Positions 1 to 8,909 of a DNA stretch of 64,000 bases are shown here, one piece after another. Source of the DNA: AWTP1-13 sp036280295 (GTDB lineage Bacteria; Pseudomonadota; Alphaproteobacteria; Rhizobiales; Hyphomicrobiaceae); contig DASURA010000070.1 of the NCBI GenBank assembly GCA_036280295.1, positions 11,238 to 75,237 of the forward strand, written 5' to 3'. The translations under genes were made by a program, and so were the position numbers. The stretch's first letter is position 1. Each line of letters starts with the position of its first letter. The notes beneath the pieces are model-generated. The model was given only the letters and a program-made list of their open reading frames with translations, did no database searches and was not told the DNA's origin.

Positions 1-2
1 AG

Positions 3-590
3 ATGGGCGCGAGCTCGAACTTCGGCAACATGTTCAGCGTGGTCGGCGCCAGCCTGTTCTTGCCGTTCCTGCCGATGGCGCCGATTCAGGTGCTCACCAA
101 CAACCTTCTCTATGATTTCTCGCAGACGGCCATCCCTACCGACAACGTGGACGAGGATTACATCGCCGCGCCCCGGCGCTGGGACATCGACAACATCTTC
201 AAATTCATGGTGTGCATCGGGCCCATCAGCTCCATCTTCGACTATGTCACCTACGGTATGATGCTGTGGGTGTTCCATGCCTGGGGCAACCCGCCGCTGT
301 TCCAGACCGGCTGGTTCGTCGAGTCGCTGCTCACGCAGACCCTGATCATTCACATCATCCGCACGGCCAAGGTGCCCTTCATCGAGAGCCGGGCCAGTGC
401 TGCCCTGATGACCACAAGCCTCATCATCTGCTGTGTCGGGATCGCGCTGCCCTACACGCCCGTCGGCGCCGCGCTGGGGTTCATACCACTGCCCACCCTC
501 TACTGGCCGCTGGTCGGCGCCATCCTCGTCGCGTACGCAATATTGACCCACGTCGTGAAGGTCCGGTTCGTACGCCGCTGGGGCGTGTGA
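3..590 (+). CDS. mgtA: Magnesium-transporting P-type ATPase, C-terminal part (5' end outside window)
   Basis: The window opens inside this gene, so only the last 195 codons are seen. They form the C-terminal membrane domain of a P3B-type ATPase that imports Mg2+ using ATP. The stretch GNMFSVVGASLFLPFLPM, then LTNNLLYDFSQ and several hydrophobic helices (roughly residues 65-95, 105-125, 130-150 and 160-185), is typical of MgtA/MgtB. The phosphorylation and nucleotide-binding domains would lie upstream of the window. The next gene is convergent. MgtA and MgtB cannot be separated from this end alone, and no FixK-type box is visible for it here. Confidence 0.9.
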   Translation: MGASSNFGNMFSVVGASLFLPFLPMAPIQVLTNNLLYDFSQTAIPTDNVDEDYIAAPRRWDIDNIFKFMVCIGPISSIFDYVTYGMMLWVFHAWGNPPLFQTGWFVESLLTQTLIIHIIRTAKVPFIESRASAALMTTSLIICCVGIALPYTPVGAALGFIPLPTLYWPLVGAILVAYAILTHVVKVRFVRRWGV

Positions 591-819
591 GGCTTGTGGC
601 GACGCTGCCGAGCGCGCCCGTTGCAACGGCCAAGTGCCGCCGCCTGGCCCCGCGTTGCGACGCGTGGCACGCCTCACGCCGCCGGGGGCGAATTCGACGC
701 GTAGCCATCGGTCCGCGAGCGACAGCGGCAAGTTCCTGAGTGATCTGGATGACCTCGATCAGCACCAAGCGCAGGACCGCGGTCGAGTGCGCCAATGCGA
801 GAGGTCAGTCATGCTCTCG

Positions 820-1266
820 CTAGCGACAGACGAGCACCGGCACGGGACTCAGAGTCACGACCCTATTGGCCTGGCTGCCGATAAGAGCGGCCGCGAGTCC
901 GCGCCGGCCGTGGGCGGCGATCACGATCAGGTCGCACGTCTGCTCTCGGGCGGTCTCGATGATGCCCTCCGCCGGATGCCGGCCTTTCACATGTATGGTC
1001 GTGCACGCGACACCCAGCTTCTTCGCTTTCTCGCCGACGGACCACAGGATACGATTAGCGGCAGCGGCCATGCGCTCCTCATACCCGGCGACCGGGTTGC
1101 ACACCTGCTTTTGTGCAAGTGCGGCTCTGGACAGCGCATCCCATGATTCAGTGACCGTGACAGCAGTCGCCTTGACACCCAGGGCTTTGGCAAGGCTGAG
1201 GCCCTGATCGATAGCCCTGTCGGCCAGCTGCGATCCGTCGGTGGCAATCAGAACATTCTTGAACAT
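820..1266 (-). CDS. Universal stress protein (UspA family, single domain)
   Basis: A 148-residue single-domain UspA-family protein, a cytoplasmic nucleotide-binding stress protein. It begins MFKNVLIATDGS and carries the ATP-binding signature near the C-terminus: G120, nine residues, then G130-S131, ending in the common strand VPVLVCR. The ATG at 1266 was chosen because homologues begin there and a FixK-type box lies 65 bases upstream at 1331-1344; longer in-frame starts would read through that box. It is closely similar along its whole length to the protein at 9752-10198, including flanking DNA, so the two look like a duplication. It is divergent from the Hsp20 gene at 1461. Confidence 0.9.
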   Translation of the reverse strand: MFKNVLIATDGSQLADRAIDQGLSLAKALGVKATAVTVTESWDALSRAALAQKQVCNPVAGYEERMAAAANRILWSVGEKAKKLGVACTTIHVKGRHPAEGIIETAREQTCDLIVIAAHGRRGLAAALIGSQANRVVTLSPVPVLVCR

Positions 1267-1330
1267 GGCGATCTCCGGCCTTCTGAGGACGGGAACGTTG
1301 TCGAATGGCGTTGAAGATGCGCGTGCCGCC

Positions 1331-1344
1331 TTGACCTGCGTCAA
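1331..1344. promoter_or_regulatory. FixK/FNR-type box
   Basis: TTGACCTGCGTCAA is a near-perfect dyad of the form TTGAY-N4-RTCAA. Its centre (1337.5) is 71 bases upstream of the start of the leftward universal stress protein gene, which suits a class II activator site. Confidence 0.6.
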
Positions 1345-1395
1345 ATTGAGAATGCCGGCCTGAAATTCGCCGAACGGTGTTCCGATCGATCGCGG

Positions 1396-1409
1396 TTGAC
1401 CTTGATCAA
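1396..1409. promoter_or_regulatory. FixK/FNR-type box
   Basis: TTGACCTTGATCAA is a perfect-consensus dyad, 52 bases before the Hsp20 start at 1461. It lies inside the longer in-frame extension of that gene and so argues against any start upstream of it. Confidence 0.65.
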
Positions 1410-1460
1410 GGCGGGATGCCGCGCCATGGCGATGCTCACGCTTGCACAATGGAGGTTGCG

Positions 1461-1889
1461 ATGGTCGAGAGGTCACATACCGCTGGATGGCTCCCTCCAG
1501 GATACGCCCAGGCATACGCGGCCCCGGGGAAGATGTCCGAGAATGTCGGCGACTGGTTTGCTCCGAAAGCCGACGCCGGAGTGAGCGAGGATGGCTATGA
1601 GATTACGGTGGAGTTGCCGGGCGTGGCCCCGGAGGACATTCAATTGCAGGTCCGGGACGGCGCGATAACGCTTCAGGGTGAGAAGCACGTCGGCCGCGAA
1701 GAAGGCGGCTGGACCTACTTCTTCTCCGAGCGCGAGTTTGGCGCATTCCAGAGATCATTCCGCCTGCCACCTGACGCCGCGGGCGATCGGATCGACGCCG
1801 TATTCAGGAACGGCATTCTCATCGTGCGCATTCCGAAGGTCCATGCCGCGGCCTCCGACAGCCGGCGCGTGGCGATACGGACGGAATAG
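1461..1889 (+). CDS. Hsp20/alpha-crystallin small heat shock protein
   Basis: A 142-residue small heat shock protein, an ATP-independent cytoplasmic holdase that binds unfolding proteins. The alpha-crystallin domain covers about residues 35-130, with the motifs YEITVELPGV, ITLQGEK and the conserved FRNGILIVRIPK that ends the domain. The ATG at 1461 is preceded by GGAGG (1451-1455) at five bases; an in-frame ATG at 1449 overlaps that ribosome site and is less likely. The FixK-type box at 1396-1409 sits at the right distance to activate it. The next gene, a universal stress protein, starts 37 bases after the stop, so the two probably share a transcript. Confidence 0.88.
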   Translation: MVERSHTAGWLPPGYAQAYAAPGKMSENVGDWFAPKADAGVSEDGYEITVELPGVAPEDIQLQVRDGAITLQGEKHVGREEGGWTYFFSEREFGAFQRSFRLPPDAAGDRIDAVFRNGILIVRIPKVHAAASDSRRVAIRTE

Positions 1890-1926
1890 ACCCGCAGCGG
1901 CTTTGTACGACTTCCGGGAGCCCCCA

Positions 1927-2361
1927 GTGTATAAGCACATCCTCGTCGCCACAGATGGATCAGAATTGTCGGGGCGTGCCGTCACGACCGGCCTCGCGCT
2001 GGCCAAGCAGCTCAAGGCGAAACTTACCACGCTCACCGCAACCGAGCCCTGGTCGGCCATGGTGATGGGTGAGGCGGCGCTGATGTTCCCGATCAAAGAG
2101 TACGAGAAGGCAGCGGCCGAGCACGCCGAACGCATTCTTGCTGGCGTGCGCGAGGCGGCCAAGGCTGCCGGGGTCGAATGTGAGACCATTCACATCTCCG
2201 ACTTCCCCGCCGAGGCGATCGTGGAGACTGCGACGGCCAAAGGCTGCGACCTGATCGTGATGGCCTCGCATGGACGCCGCGGCCTGTCCAGATTCATTCT
2301 CGGCAGCCAGGCTATGCGCGTTCTTGCCCTGGCTACGATGCCGGTGCTGGTCTGCCGCTAG
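1927..2361 (+). CDS. Universal stress protein (UspA family), GTG start
   Basis: A 144-residue UspA-family protein beginning (V)YKHILVATDGS. It has the nucleotide-binding signature ASHGRRG followed by LGSQ and ends VPVLVCR. No ATG stands near the N-terminus of the homologous region; the GTG at 1927, after GGGAG at 1916-1920, gives the standard family length and is preferred. It lies 37 bases downstream of the Hsp20 gene on the same strand, so the pair should be one stress operon under the box at 1396-1409. It converges with the alcohol dehydrogenase gene, whose stop is only a few bases away. Confidence 0.85.
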   Translation: MYKHILVATDGSELSGRAVTTGLALAKQLKAKLTTLTATEPWSAMVMGEAALMFPIKEYEKAAAEHAERILAGVREAAKAAGVECETIHISDFPAEAIVETATAKGCDLIVMASHGRRGLSRFILGSQAMRVLALATMPVLVCR

Positions 2362-2365
2362 TCGT

Positions 2366-3403
2366 CTACGCCTCAACGATGACCTTGAGCGCTCGCGTGT
2401 CCGCTGCCCGCCCGAACGTGTCATAGGCGTCTAGGATCTGCGAGAGCCGGAAGCGGTGCGTGATCAGGAGCTTCGGATCGATCCTCCCCGACCGCACGGT
2501 GTTGAGCAACATCGGCGTGGTGACGGTATCGACAAGGCGCGTGGTGATCGTAATATTGCGAGACCACAGGCTCTCCAGATGCAAATCGACCTTGGTTCCG
2601 TGCACGCCGACGTTGGCAATGACCCCGCCGGGTGCGATCAGCTCCTGGCATAGGAGGAACGTCGCCGGCACGCCAACCGCCTCGATGGCGGCATCGACGC
2701 CGCGCCCGCCAGTTAAGGCGTTGATCCTCTCCGCCGCCTTGCCGTCCGCGCTGTTGATCGCGTGCGTGGCACCGAAGCGACGCGCCACCTCCAGGCGATT
2801 GTCATCGAGGTCGATCACGACGATCTCGGCCGGCGCATAGAACTGTGCCGTCAGCAGCGCCGCCAACCCGATAGGGCCTGCGCCGACGATGGCCACCGTC
2901 GATCCCGGGGCCACCTTGCCGTTGAGGACGCCACACTCGAAGCCGGTCGGCAGGATGTCGCTCAGCATCACCAGTGCCTCCTCGTCGACACCCTCAGGGA
3001 TGCGATAGAGGCTGGTGTCGGCATGCGGCGTGCGCACGTACTCGGCCTGAGTACCGTCGATCTCGTTGCCGAGGATCCAGCCGCCGGTGGTGCAATGGGA
3101 GTACATGCTGCGGCGGCAATAGTCGCACTTGCCGCACGCGGAGATGCAGGAGATGAGCACTCGGTCGCCCGGCCTGAAGGCTGTGACGCCCGCCCCGATC
3201 GAATCGATCACGCCGACGCCCTCGTGGCCGAGGATGCGCCCTGGCTTGCAGGTGGCTACGTCGCCTTTGAGGATGTGCAGGTCGGTGCCGCAGATCGTGG
3301 TCTTGGCGATCTTGACGATGGCGTCGCCCGGCGCCTGCAGCTTCGGTTTGGGACGGTCCTCGAGCGCCTTGCTGCCCGGCCCAGTGTAGACGAGTGCTTT
3401 CAT
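2366..3403 (-). CDS. Zinc-dependent alcohol dehydrogenase (MDR superfamily)
   Basis: A 345-residue medium-chain dehydrogenase/reductase that should oxidise or reduce an alcohol/aldehyde pair with NAD(P). Catalytic zinc ligands are C38 (TTICGTDLH) and H60 (GHEGVG). The structural zinc lobe has four cysteines, C90, C93, C96 and C104, and the Rossmann loop GAGPIG lies near residue 175. Overall length and the ICGTDLH motif resemble threonine-dehydrogenase-like alcohol dehydrogenases; substrate cannot be read from sequence. An imperfect FixK-type box at 3474-3487 lies upstream at class II spacing, suggesting low-oxygen expression, which would suit a fermentative alcohol or aldehyde step. Confidence 0.9.
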   Translation of the reverse strand: MKALVYTGPGSKALEDRPKPKLQAPGDAIVKIAKTTICGTDLHILKGDVATCKPGRILGHEGVGVIDSIGAGVTAFRPGDRVLISCISACGKCDYCRRSMYSHCTTGGWILGNEIDGTQAEYVRTPHADTSLYRIPEGVDEEALVMLSDILPTGFECGVLNGKVAPGSTVAIVGAGPIGLAALLTAQFYAPAEIVVIDLDDNRLEVARRFGATHAINSADGKAAERINALTGGRGVDAAIEAVGVPATFLLCQELIAPGGVIANVGVHGTKVDLHLESLWSRNITITTRLVDTVTTPMLLNTVRSGRIDPKLLITHRFRLSQILDAYDTFGRAADTRALKVIVEA

Positions 3404-3473
3404 GGCGTTCTCCGGTGCACCGTCTTACCTCCCGTTCTCGAGCGTCTTCTGAACTCCCGGCATTCTTCCCGCG

Positions 3474-3487
3474 TTGATCTCCCTCAA
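3474..3487. promoter_or_regulatory. FixK/FNR-type box, one mismatch
   Basis: TTGATCTCCCTCAA has a perfect left half and one mismatch in the right half. Its centre is 77 bases upstream of the alcohol dehydrogenase start, at the same spacing seen for other genes in this window. Confidence 0.4.
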
Positions 3488-3515
3488 TCGCGCGGGTTTC
3501 CCTTCCAGACGGCGG

Positions 3516-4745
3516 TTATTGCCGTCGGTCGCCTCTGAATTGTGTCGGGCTCTGCGGGCTTCGACGCGAGGGCGTGAGGATCCAGCCAAGAGCGAGCACG
3601 GCCGCCCGTCCGAGCAACATTGCGGACAGACTCGTTGCGAGAACGATGACCCAAGCTCTCAGGTCAGCGGGTGTGAGCCTGAGCACCTCGGCCAGTGGCG
3701 GCAGATAGCAGGCGATGCCGATCAGGACGAGGTAGAGAAGCGCCGCGCCCCAGACATAGGGGTTGCGCGTCACATGGCGGCAAGCGTGGCAACCGTCATG
3801 GTGAGACCCTGCGCGACGATCAATGCCCACAGCGGTCCGGTGACGATCGGCTCCCTGGGGTCGCGCGGCGAGCGATGCATGACATCGCTGCCGCCCTCGG
3901 TCATGGCGAGCGCAAAGGCTGGGAACACATCCGTCACATTGAGGAACAGGATCTGCAGGGGCAGGAGCGGCAGCGGCAGGCCGGCTGCGACCGCGATGCT
4001 CACCACCATCACCTCGCCCAGATTGCAGGCAATCAGGTAAAGCACGAACCGGCGGATGTTGGCGAAGATCACCCGGCCTTCGCGGATGGCGGCAACGATG
4101 GTGTACGACCTCGCCTGCCTGATATGCCGACACCAGGGCGAGCTTCTGGGCCGGGCTAACCCTGGCGAGCACATCGGCGTTGCGGATCTCGGCGGCGGCG
4201 AGCTTGCCGCCGCGGGCAAGGGCACTGCCTTCGACCACCTGCGGCTCGCTGCCAAGCGAGACGACCTGGCGATGCTGGCGGCGGTCACGGCATGGTCGCC
4301 GGTCACCATTACGACGCGGATGCCGGCGCCCTGGCAGGCGGCAATCGCCGCCCCGATATCGCGGCGCGGCGGATCGTGCAGGCCGACGAGGCCGAGCAGC
4401 GTCAGGTCCGCGCGGTAACGGATGGCCGGCGTCGGCGCTGCGCCTTCGGCGACCGCGAGCACGCGCAGACCTTGGCGGCCCAGCTCCTCGACCTTGGCCT
4501 GGAGCCGCTCGCGCCCCTGCTGATCGAGGGGCATGTCGCCGTTCGGGCCGGCATATCGTGCGGCATGCGGGAGGATCGCCTCGGGAGCGCCCTTCGCGGC
4601 CAAGAGGAAAGCACCGCCGATCGCGCGGGGCTCACCCGTGCGCAGCTGCTCCGCGACTACCCCGAGATTGCGCGCCAGCCGTTCGACAGCGAACGAATGT
4701 GACCAGGCATTGATATCGCTCAACGACGCACTGGCCTGCTGGGCC
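3516..4745 (-). pseudogene. Cation-transporting P-type ATPase remnant (frameshifts, internal deletion, no N-terminus)
   Basis: Fragments of one P-type ATPase (Ca2+-type, HAD superfamily) lie in two alternating reading frames. In order they are: part of the nucleotide-binding domain (AAKGAPEAILPHAARY, GLRVLAVAEG), the VMVTGDH motif near 4310, a frameshift near 4260, ARVSPAQKLALV, a break near 4110, then membrane segments (NIRRFVLYLIACNLGEV, QILFLNVTDVFPAFAL), a third frameshift near 3775, and the last helices ending at 3516. At the 4110 break the whole hinge with the TGDGVNDAPAL motif is missing, and the DKTGTLT phosphorylation domain is absent. The gene cannot make a working pump. The FixK-type box and phaC begin directly beyond its truncated end. 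Confidence 0.8.
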
Positions 4746-4747
4746 GA

Positions 4748-4761
4748 TTGACCGTGGTCAA
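4748..4761. promoter_or_regulatory. FixK/FNR-type box upstream of phaC
   Basis: TTGACCGTGGTCAA is a perfect-consensus dyad. Its centre is 67 bases before the ATG at 4822 but only 25 before the in-frame ATG at 4780, so a class II promoter here would start transcription after 4780 and favour the 4822 start. Confidence 0.6.
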
Positions 4762-4821
4762 CGCTCGAGGGCACGCCGGATGCGAAGCAAATTCCTTCGT
4801 GAGAACGACAGCGAGACCGGG

Positions 4822-6717
4822 ATGACCGACCGCGCAGCGTCTTCCTCCAGCATGGCGTCAGCCCTGGTGCAGCCTGATGTTGGCGCACCGGGCTCAATGG
4901 CTCCGAGCGCCGCACCGGCGACAGGAGCGCCGAACTGCCAAGTGGTCGGCAAGGACTGGCTGCGCCGCGAATTCCCGCGTGGCCGCGATGACGACCCATC
5001 GGAGCGGTGGGCGGAGGGGCTCGACCGCGCACTCAACTATGCCCTTTCGCGCGTTACGCTCGGCTTGTCGCCGGCGTCCGTCGCGGAAGCCTATTTCGAC
5101 TGGTTGGTTCACCTGACAGCAGCGCCGGGCAAGCAGCTGCAGCTCTGTCAGAAAGCATTGCGCAAGACGCTCCGGTTCTGGCACTACGCGGCCACCCGCG
5201 CGCTGACGGAGCAGGCTGGTGTCCGCTGCATCGAGCCGTTGCCGCACGACAAGCGCTTCCTGGCCGACGTTTGGCATGTCTGGCCCTATAACGTCATCCA
5301 TCAGGCGTTCCTGCTGCAACAGCAGTGGTGGCACAATGCCACCACTGGCGTCCCCGGCGTCACCCTGCAGCACGAGCGCCAGGTCGAGTTCGCTACCCGC
5401 CAGCTCCTCGACGTGCTGTCACCCGCGAACTTCGTGCTCACCAACCCGCAGGTCGCGCAGCGGACCTACGCCGAAGGCGGACAAAACCTGGTCCGCGGCT
5501 TCTGGAATTTCGTCGAGGACTGGGAGCGCGTCGTCAACGGGCGCAAGCCCGTGGGCGCGGACGCCTTCAAGGTGGGTGACAACCTGGGGGTCACGCCCGG
5601 CAAAGTGATCTTCCGCAACCGCCTGATCGAGCTCATCCAGTATACGCCCACCACTGACCAGGTGCGGCCCGAGCCGGTGTTGATCGTGCCGGCGTGGATC
5701 ATGAAGTACTACATCCTCGATCTCACCCCGGAGCAGTCGCTGGTGAAATACCTGGTGGACCGCGGTTTTACGGTGTTCATCATCTCCTGGAGGAATCCTG
5801 GCCCCGAGGACCGCGACCTGTCGCTCAACGACTACCGGGTGCTCGGCATCGGCAGCGCCCTCGAGGTGGTGCAACGCGTTGTGCCGGACGCGCCCGTGCA
5901 CGGCGTGGGCTATTGCTTGGGCGGCACCCTGCTCGCCATCGCTGCGGCAGAGCTCGCGGGTCGAGGCCGCGACCGCTTCAAGACAGTCACGTTCCTTGCG
6001 GCGCAAGTCGATTTTGAGGAGGCCGGCGAGCTCACGCTGTTCATCAATGAGAGCCAGGTCACGTTTTTGGAGGACATGATGTGGCAGCAGGGCGTGCTCG
6101 ATGCCAACCAGATGGCAGGCGCCTTCCAGATCCTGCACTCGAACGACCTGATCTGGTCGCGGGTGATCCACGACTATCTGATGGGCGAGCGCACGCCGAT
6201 GTTCGATCTGATGGCCTGGAACGCCGATTCAACGCGCATGCCCTACCGCATGCACTCTGAGTACTTGCGCCAGTTGTTCCTCGACAACGATCTGGCCGAG
6301 GGCCGCTATCGCGTGGACGGGCGGCCAGTCGCGCTCACGGACATCAAGGCCCCGGTGTTCGCCGTCGGCACCGAGACAGATCACGTGGCCCCTTGGCACT
6401 CCGTGTTCAAGCTGCATCTGCTGCTCGACACCCACGTGACGTTCCTGCTGACCAGCGGGGGGCACAACGCGGGCATTGTGTCGGAGCCGGCTCGATCTGA
6501 CCGGCATTACCGTGTGCGCGAGAGGAGTGAGCAGGATCCCTATCTCGATCCCGATGCCTGGGTACGCGAGACACCCGCTATGCAGGGCTCGTGGTGGCCG
6601 GCGTGGGTTCGCTGGCTCGCCGAGCGGTCGGGCGCACCGGTGACCGCCCCAGCGCTGGGCGGAACGCGTGTGCCGCCACTGGCCGATGCACCAGGCACGT
6701 ACGTGCTCGAACCATAG
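4822..6717 (+). CDS. phaC: Class I polyhydroxyalkanoate synthase PhaC
   Basis: A 631-residue class I PHA synthase, which polymerises (R)-3-hydroxyacyl-CoA into storage polyester on granules. The N-terminal PhaC domain is followed by an alpha/beta-hydrolase fold. The lipase-like box GYCLGG places the catalytic cysteine at residue 365 (codon 5914-5916). The aspartate lies in GTETDHVAPW and the histidine in TSGGHNAG. The ATG at 4822 (MTDRAASSSS) is preferred to the ATG at 4780 because of the FixK-type box just upstream. No phaA, phaB or phasin gene lies next to it, so it is probably an extra, stress-linked synthase copy. A host-attachment-family gene follows after 55 bases. Confidence 0.9.
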   Translation: MTDRAASSSSMASALVQPDVGAPGSMAPSAAPATGAPNCQVVGKDWLRREFPRGRDDDPSERWAEGLDRALNYALSRVTLGLSPASVAEAYFDWLVHLTAAPGKQLQLCQKALRKTLRFWHYAATRALTEQAGVRCIEPLPHDKRFLADVWHVWPYNVIHQAFLLQQQWWHNATTGVPGVTLQHERQVEFATRQLLDVLSPANFVLTNPQVAQRTYAEGGQNLVRGFWNFVEDWERVVNGRKPVGADAFKVGDNLGVTPGKVIFRNRLIELIQYTPTTDQVRPEPVLIVPAWIMKYYILDLTPEQSLVKYLVDRGFTVFIISWRNPGPEDRDLSLNDYRVLGIGSALEVVQRVVPDAPVHGVGYCLGGTLLAIAAAELAGRGRDRFKTVTFLAAQVDFEEAGELTLFINESQVTFLEDMMWQQGVLDANQMAGAFQILHSNDLIWSRVIHDYLMGERTPMFDLMAWNADSTRMPYRMHSEYLRQLFLDNDLAEGRYRVDGRPVALTDIKAPVFAVGTETDHVAPWHSVFKLHLLLDTHVTFLLTSGGHNAGIVSEPARSDRHYRVRERSEQDPYLDPDAWVRETPAMQGSWWPAWVRWLAERSGAPVTAPALGGTRVPPLADAPGTYVLEP

Positions 6718-6772
6718 TATGCGGGAGCCAGGACGCGTTTAGAGTTTGCCGCCACAAGAAGGAAGTCCAGTC

Positions 6773-7222
6773 ATGAAAGCGATCCGTACCTGGGTACTTA
6801 TTGCCGATGCCGCTCGTGCCCGTGTGTTCGAGACGACGGGTAAAGGCACGGGCCTGACTGTGGTCGCGGATATGGCGCTTGACGCCGAGCTGAACCCAAG
6901 CCACATGCTGGGTACGGACCGGCCGGGACGCACCTTCGAGTCAGTCGGCAGTACACGGCACGCCCTGGAGAGCTCGTCGGACCCACACCGCGAGCAGAAG
7001 CGCATGTTCGCCCAGCGCATTGCGCAAGCCCTCCACGCACGGCAGGTTGCGAGCAGCTTTGATCGGCTGGTGGTCGTGGCGCCGGCAACAACAATGGGCG
7101 ACTTACGCACTGCCCTTTCGGACAAGGTCAAGGCGGCGGTCATTGCGGAGCTGGTAGCGGACCTGACGAATACGCCGGCACGCGAACTCCCGGCACATCT
7201 GGCAGCGCATATCACGCTGTAG
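6773..7222 (+). CDS. Host attachment family protein
   Basis: A 149-residue cytoplasmic protein of the host-attachment family (Pfam Host_attach), begun by MKAIRTWVLIADAARARVF, the conserved opening of the family. A second conserved part is FDRLVVVAPATTMGDLR near residues 100-117. The family was named for a proposed role in plant attachment, but its biochemistry is not established; the fold recalls release-factor/peptidyl-tRNA hydrolase-like domains. The ATG at 6773 is preceded by AAGGAAG (6759-6765). It lies 55 bases after phaC on the same strand and probably shares its low-oxygen promoter, in keeping with the stress-gene setting. Confidence 0.75.
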   Translation: MKAIRTWVLIADAARARVFETTGKGTGLTVVADMALDAELNPSHMLGTDRPGRTFESVGSTRHALESSSDPHREQKRMFAQRIAQALHARQVASSFDRLVVVAPATTMGDLRTALSDKVKAAVIAELVADLTNTPARELPAHLAAHITL

Positions 7223-7530
7223 TACCGTGCTCTAAGCTGAGCAGGTATCGCTGCGCGCTATGTGGAACCCTGCCTGGCATCGCTCTTACGCGGTGGCGGA
7301 ACATCTGTTCAACACGACAGCGCGATGGCGGTGTCTGCGGCTGCAGCGAAATGCATGTCAGTCTCGTCTCACCGAGACGCGCGGCTATGCCTATCCAACA
7401 CCGCTCGTTCCGACATCAACGACCTGCCGGCTCAGAAGCACCGAGACACCGAGATCGACGACCAGGTCCAGAAGCATGGTATAGGCCGTTACCCATGCCG
7501 TCTTCACCTGGAACGGAGACAACTCAAGAT
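7223..7530. other. No gene recognised
   Basis: This stretch is open in several frames, but none of the translations resembles a protein I recognise. It probably belongs to the decayed DNA leading into the aldehyde dehydrogenase remnant that follows. Confidence 0.4.
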
Positions 7531-7851
7531 AGCCTGCAGGAGCCGTGGCAAGCCGCTCGCGCTCTATTTCTTCTCCGAAGACCGCGAGCGTCAGGAGCAG
7601 GTGCTGCGCCGGCTATCGTCCGGCGGAGCCTGCATCAATGACACATTCGCGCAGTTGGTGAACCTGCGCTTGCCATTTGGCGGCGTGGGGGACAGCGGCA
7701 TGGGCTCCTACCATGGTCGGGCCGGCTTCAAACTTTTTCCCACAGCAAGAGCGTGGTGAAACGGTCGACCTGGATCGACCCCGCCATGAAGTATCCGCCC
7801 TACCGGACCCCACTATCGATCCTGCGCCGAGTGATACCGCTGATCTCGTAG
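7531..7851 (+). pseudogene. Aldehyde dehydrogenase, C-terminal remnant with frameshift
   Basis: About 105 codons match the C-terminal end of an aldehyde dehydrogenase of the coniferyl-aldehyde type. Visible are KPLALYFFSEDRERQ, the oligomerisation part SGGACINDTFAQL, then LPFGGVGDSGMGSYHGRAGF. A frameshift near 7736 moves the rest into another frame, where FSHSKSVVKRSTWIDP and MKYPPYRTP continue to a TAG at 7849-7851. The catalytic cysteine and NAD-binding domain, which would lie several hundred codons upstream, are missing. This is a dead fragment; no promoter signal was seen for it. Confidence 0.75.
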
Positions 7852-8149
7852 CTCTCAAGCCAAGCATCGAAGATTCTATCCGTCGAATGAGAGGTGACCG
7901 GGCGTCGCGACGTCCGGCTCGGGTGATGGAACGACACGACGGAGGCGCGCTGAAAGCGCTGGAGACAGGGTAACTAGAGCATCAAACTACGCAGAAGAGA
8001 ACGGCGTGTGCGCACTATCGTCGTTAGCGATACCTGCGATTGGTCCTGCGGACTAACCTCAAGAGCTCCATCGAGCCCGTTGAACCGGTCACAAGCGCGG
8101 AAGGCGGCAGCGGATCTCCATGGCCGCCGCTTCCGTCATGCCCGAATTC

Positions 8150-8635
8150 TCAGGTCTTCTTGATCTCGATATTCCGTTGAACCTTGACTGCTTCGGGCTT
8201 CTTCGCCGCCGTGACGGTGAGCACGCCCTTGTCGAACTTGGCCTCGACCTTGGCATCATCGACGGTGTCTGGCAGGCGGATCGAGCGCTCGAAGCTGCCG
8301 AAACTGCGCTCGGAAAGGTGATAGTTCTCCGCTTTCTCCTCTTTCTCCTGCTTCTTTTCCCCTTTGATGGTCAGCACGCCGTTAGCGAGCGTGACGGAGA
8401 CATCCTTCTCGTCCACGCCGGGCAGCTCGGCTTCGACGACGATCGAGTTGGTGTTATCGCGCACGTCGAGATCGGGCACCGTGACGCCCTCGCGGTGGAA
8501 CGGAGTCGGCCAGCGCGGCCAGCCATCCTCGAAGCGCGCGAACATGCGATCCATCTCGTCACGCATGGTGCTGAAGATGTCCCGAGGGCGTGACGGCGTT
8601 ACCTCCGCGGACCTGGTGATCTCGGTCTTGGGCAT
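8150..8635 (-). CDS. Hsp20/alpha-crystallin small heat shock protein
   Basis: A 161-residue small heat shock protein of the class found in several copies in rhizobia. Residues 1-50 form a variable N-terminal arm; the alpha-crystallin domain (about 50-150) shows IVVEAELPGVDEKDV, LTIKGEKK and FDKGVLTVTAAKKPE. The ATG at 8635 (MPKTEITRSAEV) was chosen because the family starts there and AAAGG lies about 11 bases upstream. It is a different subtype from the shorter Hsp20 at 1461 (longer arm, Lys/Glu-rich loop). A FixK-type box at 8860-8873 lies 230 bases upstream, which would require a long leader, so its control is uncertain. Confidence 0.9.
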   Translation of the reverse strand: MPKTEITRSAEVTPSRPRDIFSTMRDEMDRMFARFEDGWPRWPTPFHREGVTVPDLDVRDNTNSIVVEAELPGVDEKDVSVTLANGVLTIKGEKKQEKEEKAENYHLSERSFGSFERSIRLPDTVDDAKVEAKFDKGVLTVTAAKKPEAVKVQRNIEIKKT

Positions 8636-8859
8636 GATTGGAACCTTTCTGGTTAGACTGGAGGGACTTTCCTCCGTTTGGCTCTGTAGCGAGCTGACTG
8701 GGGGGCGCATTGATGCAAAACAACCGCGGGCGCCACGGCCGAAACGTGCATCACAGCGGGCGCGACGGCGACTCCACGCGCTTGCGAGCACGACCGAGAT
8801 CGATACCGCGCCACGGCACGGCCGCCATGATTGCACGGGACAACCGTCGGCTTGAGCGT

Positions 8860-8873
8860 TTGACCGGAATCAA
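8860..8873. promoter_or_regulatory. FixK/FNR-type box
   Basis: TTGACCGGAATCAA matches the TTGAY-N4-RTCAA dyad. It stands between the leftward Hsp20 gene and the rightward oxidoreductase fragment at 8910. It could once have served the latter, or serve hsp20 through a long leader. Confidence 0.5.
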
Positions 8874-8909
8874 AGCGTGGTGCCCTTTTTGACGGGCATT
8901 TTGCATTCC

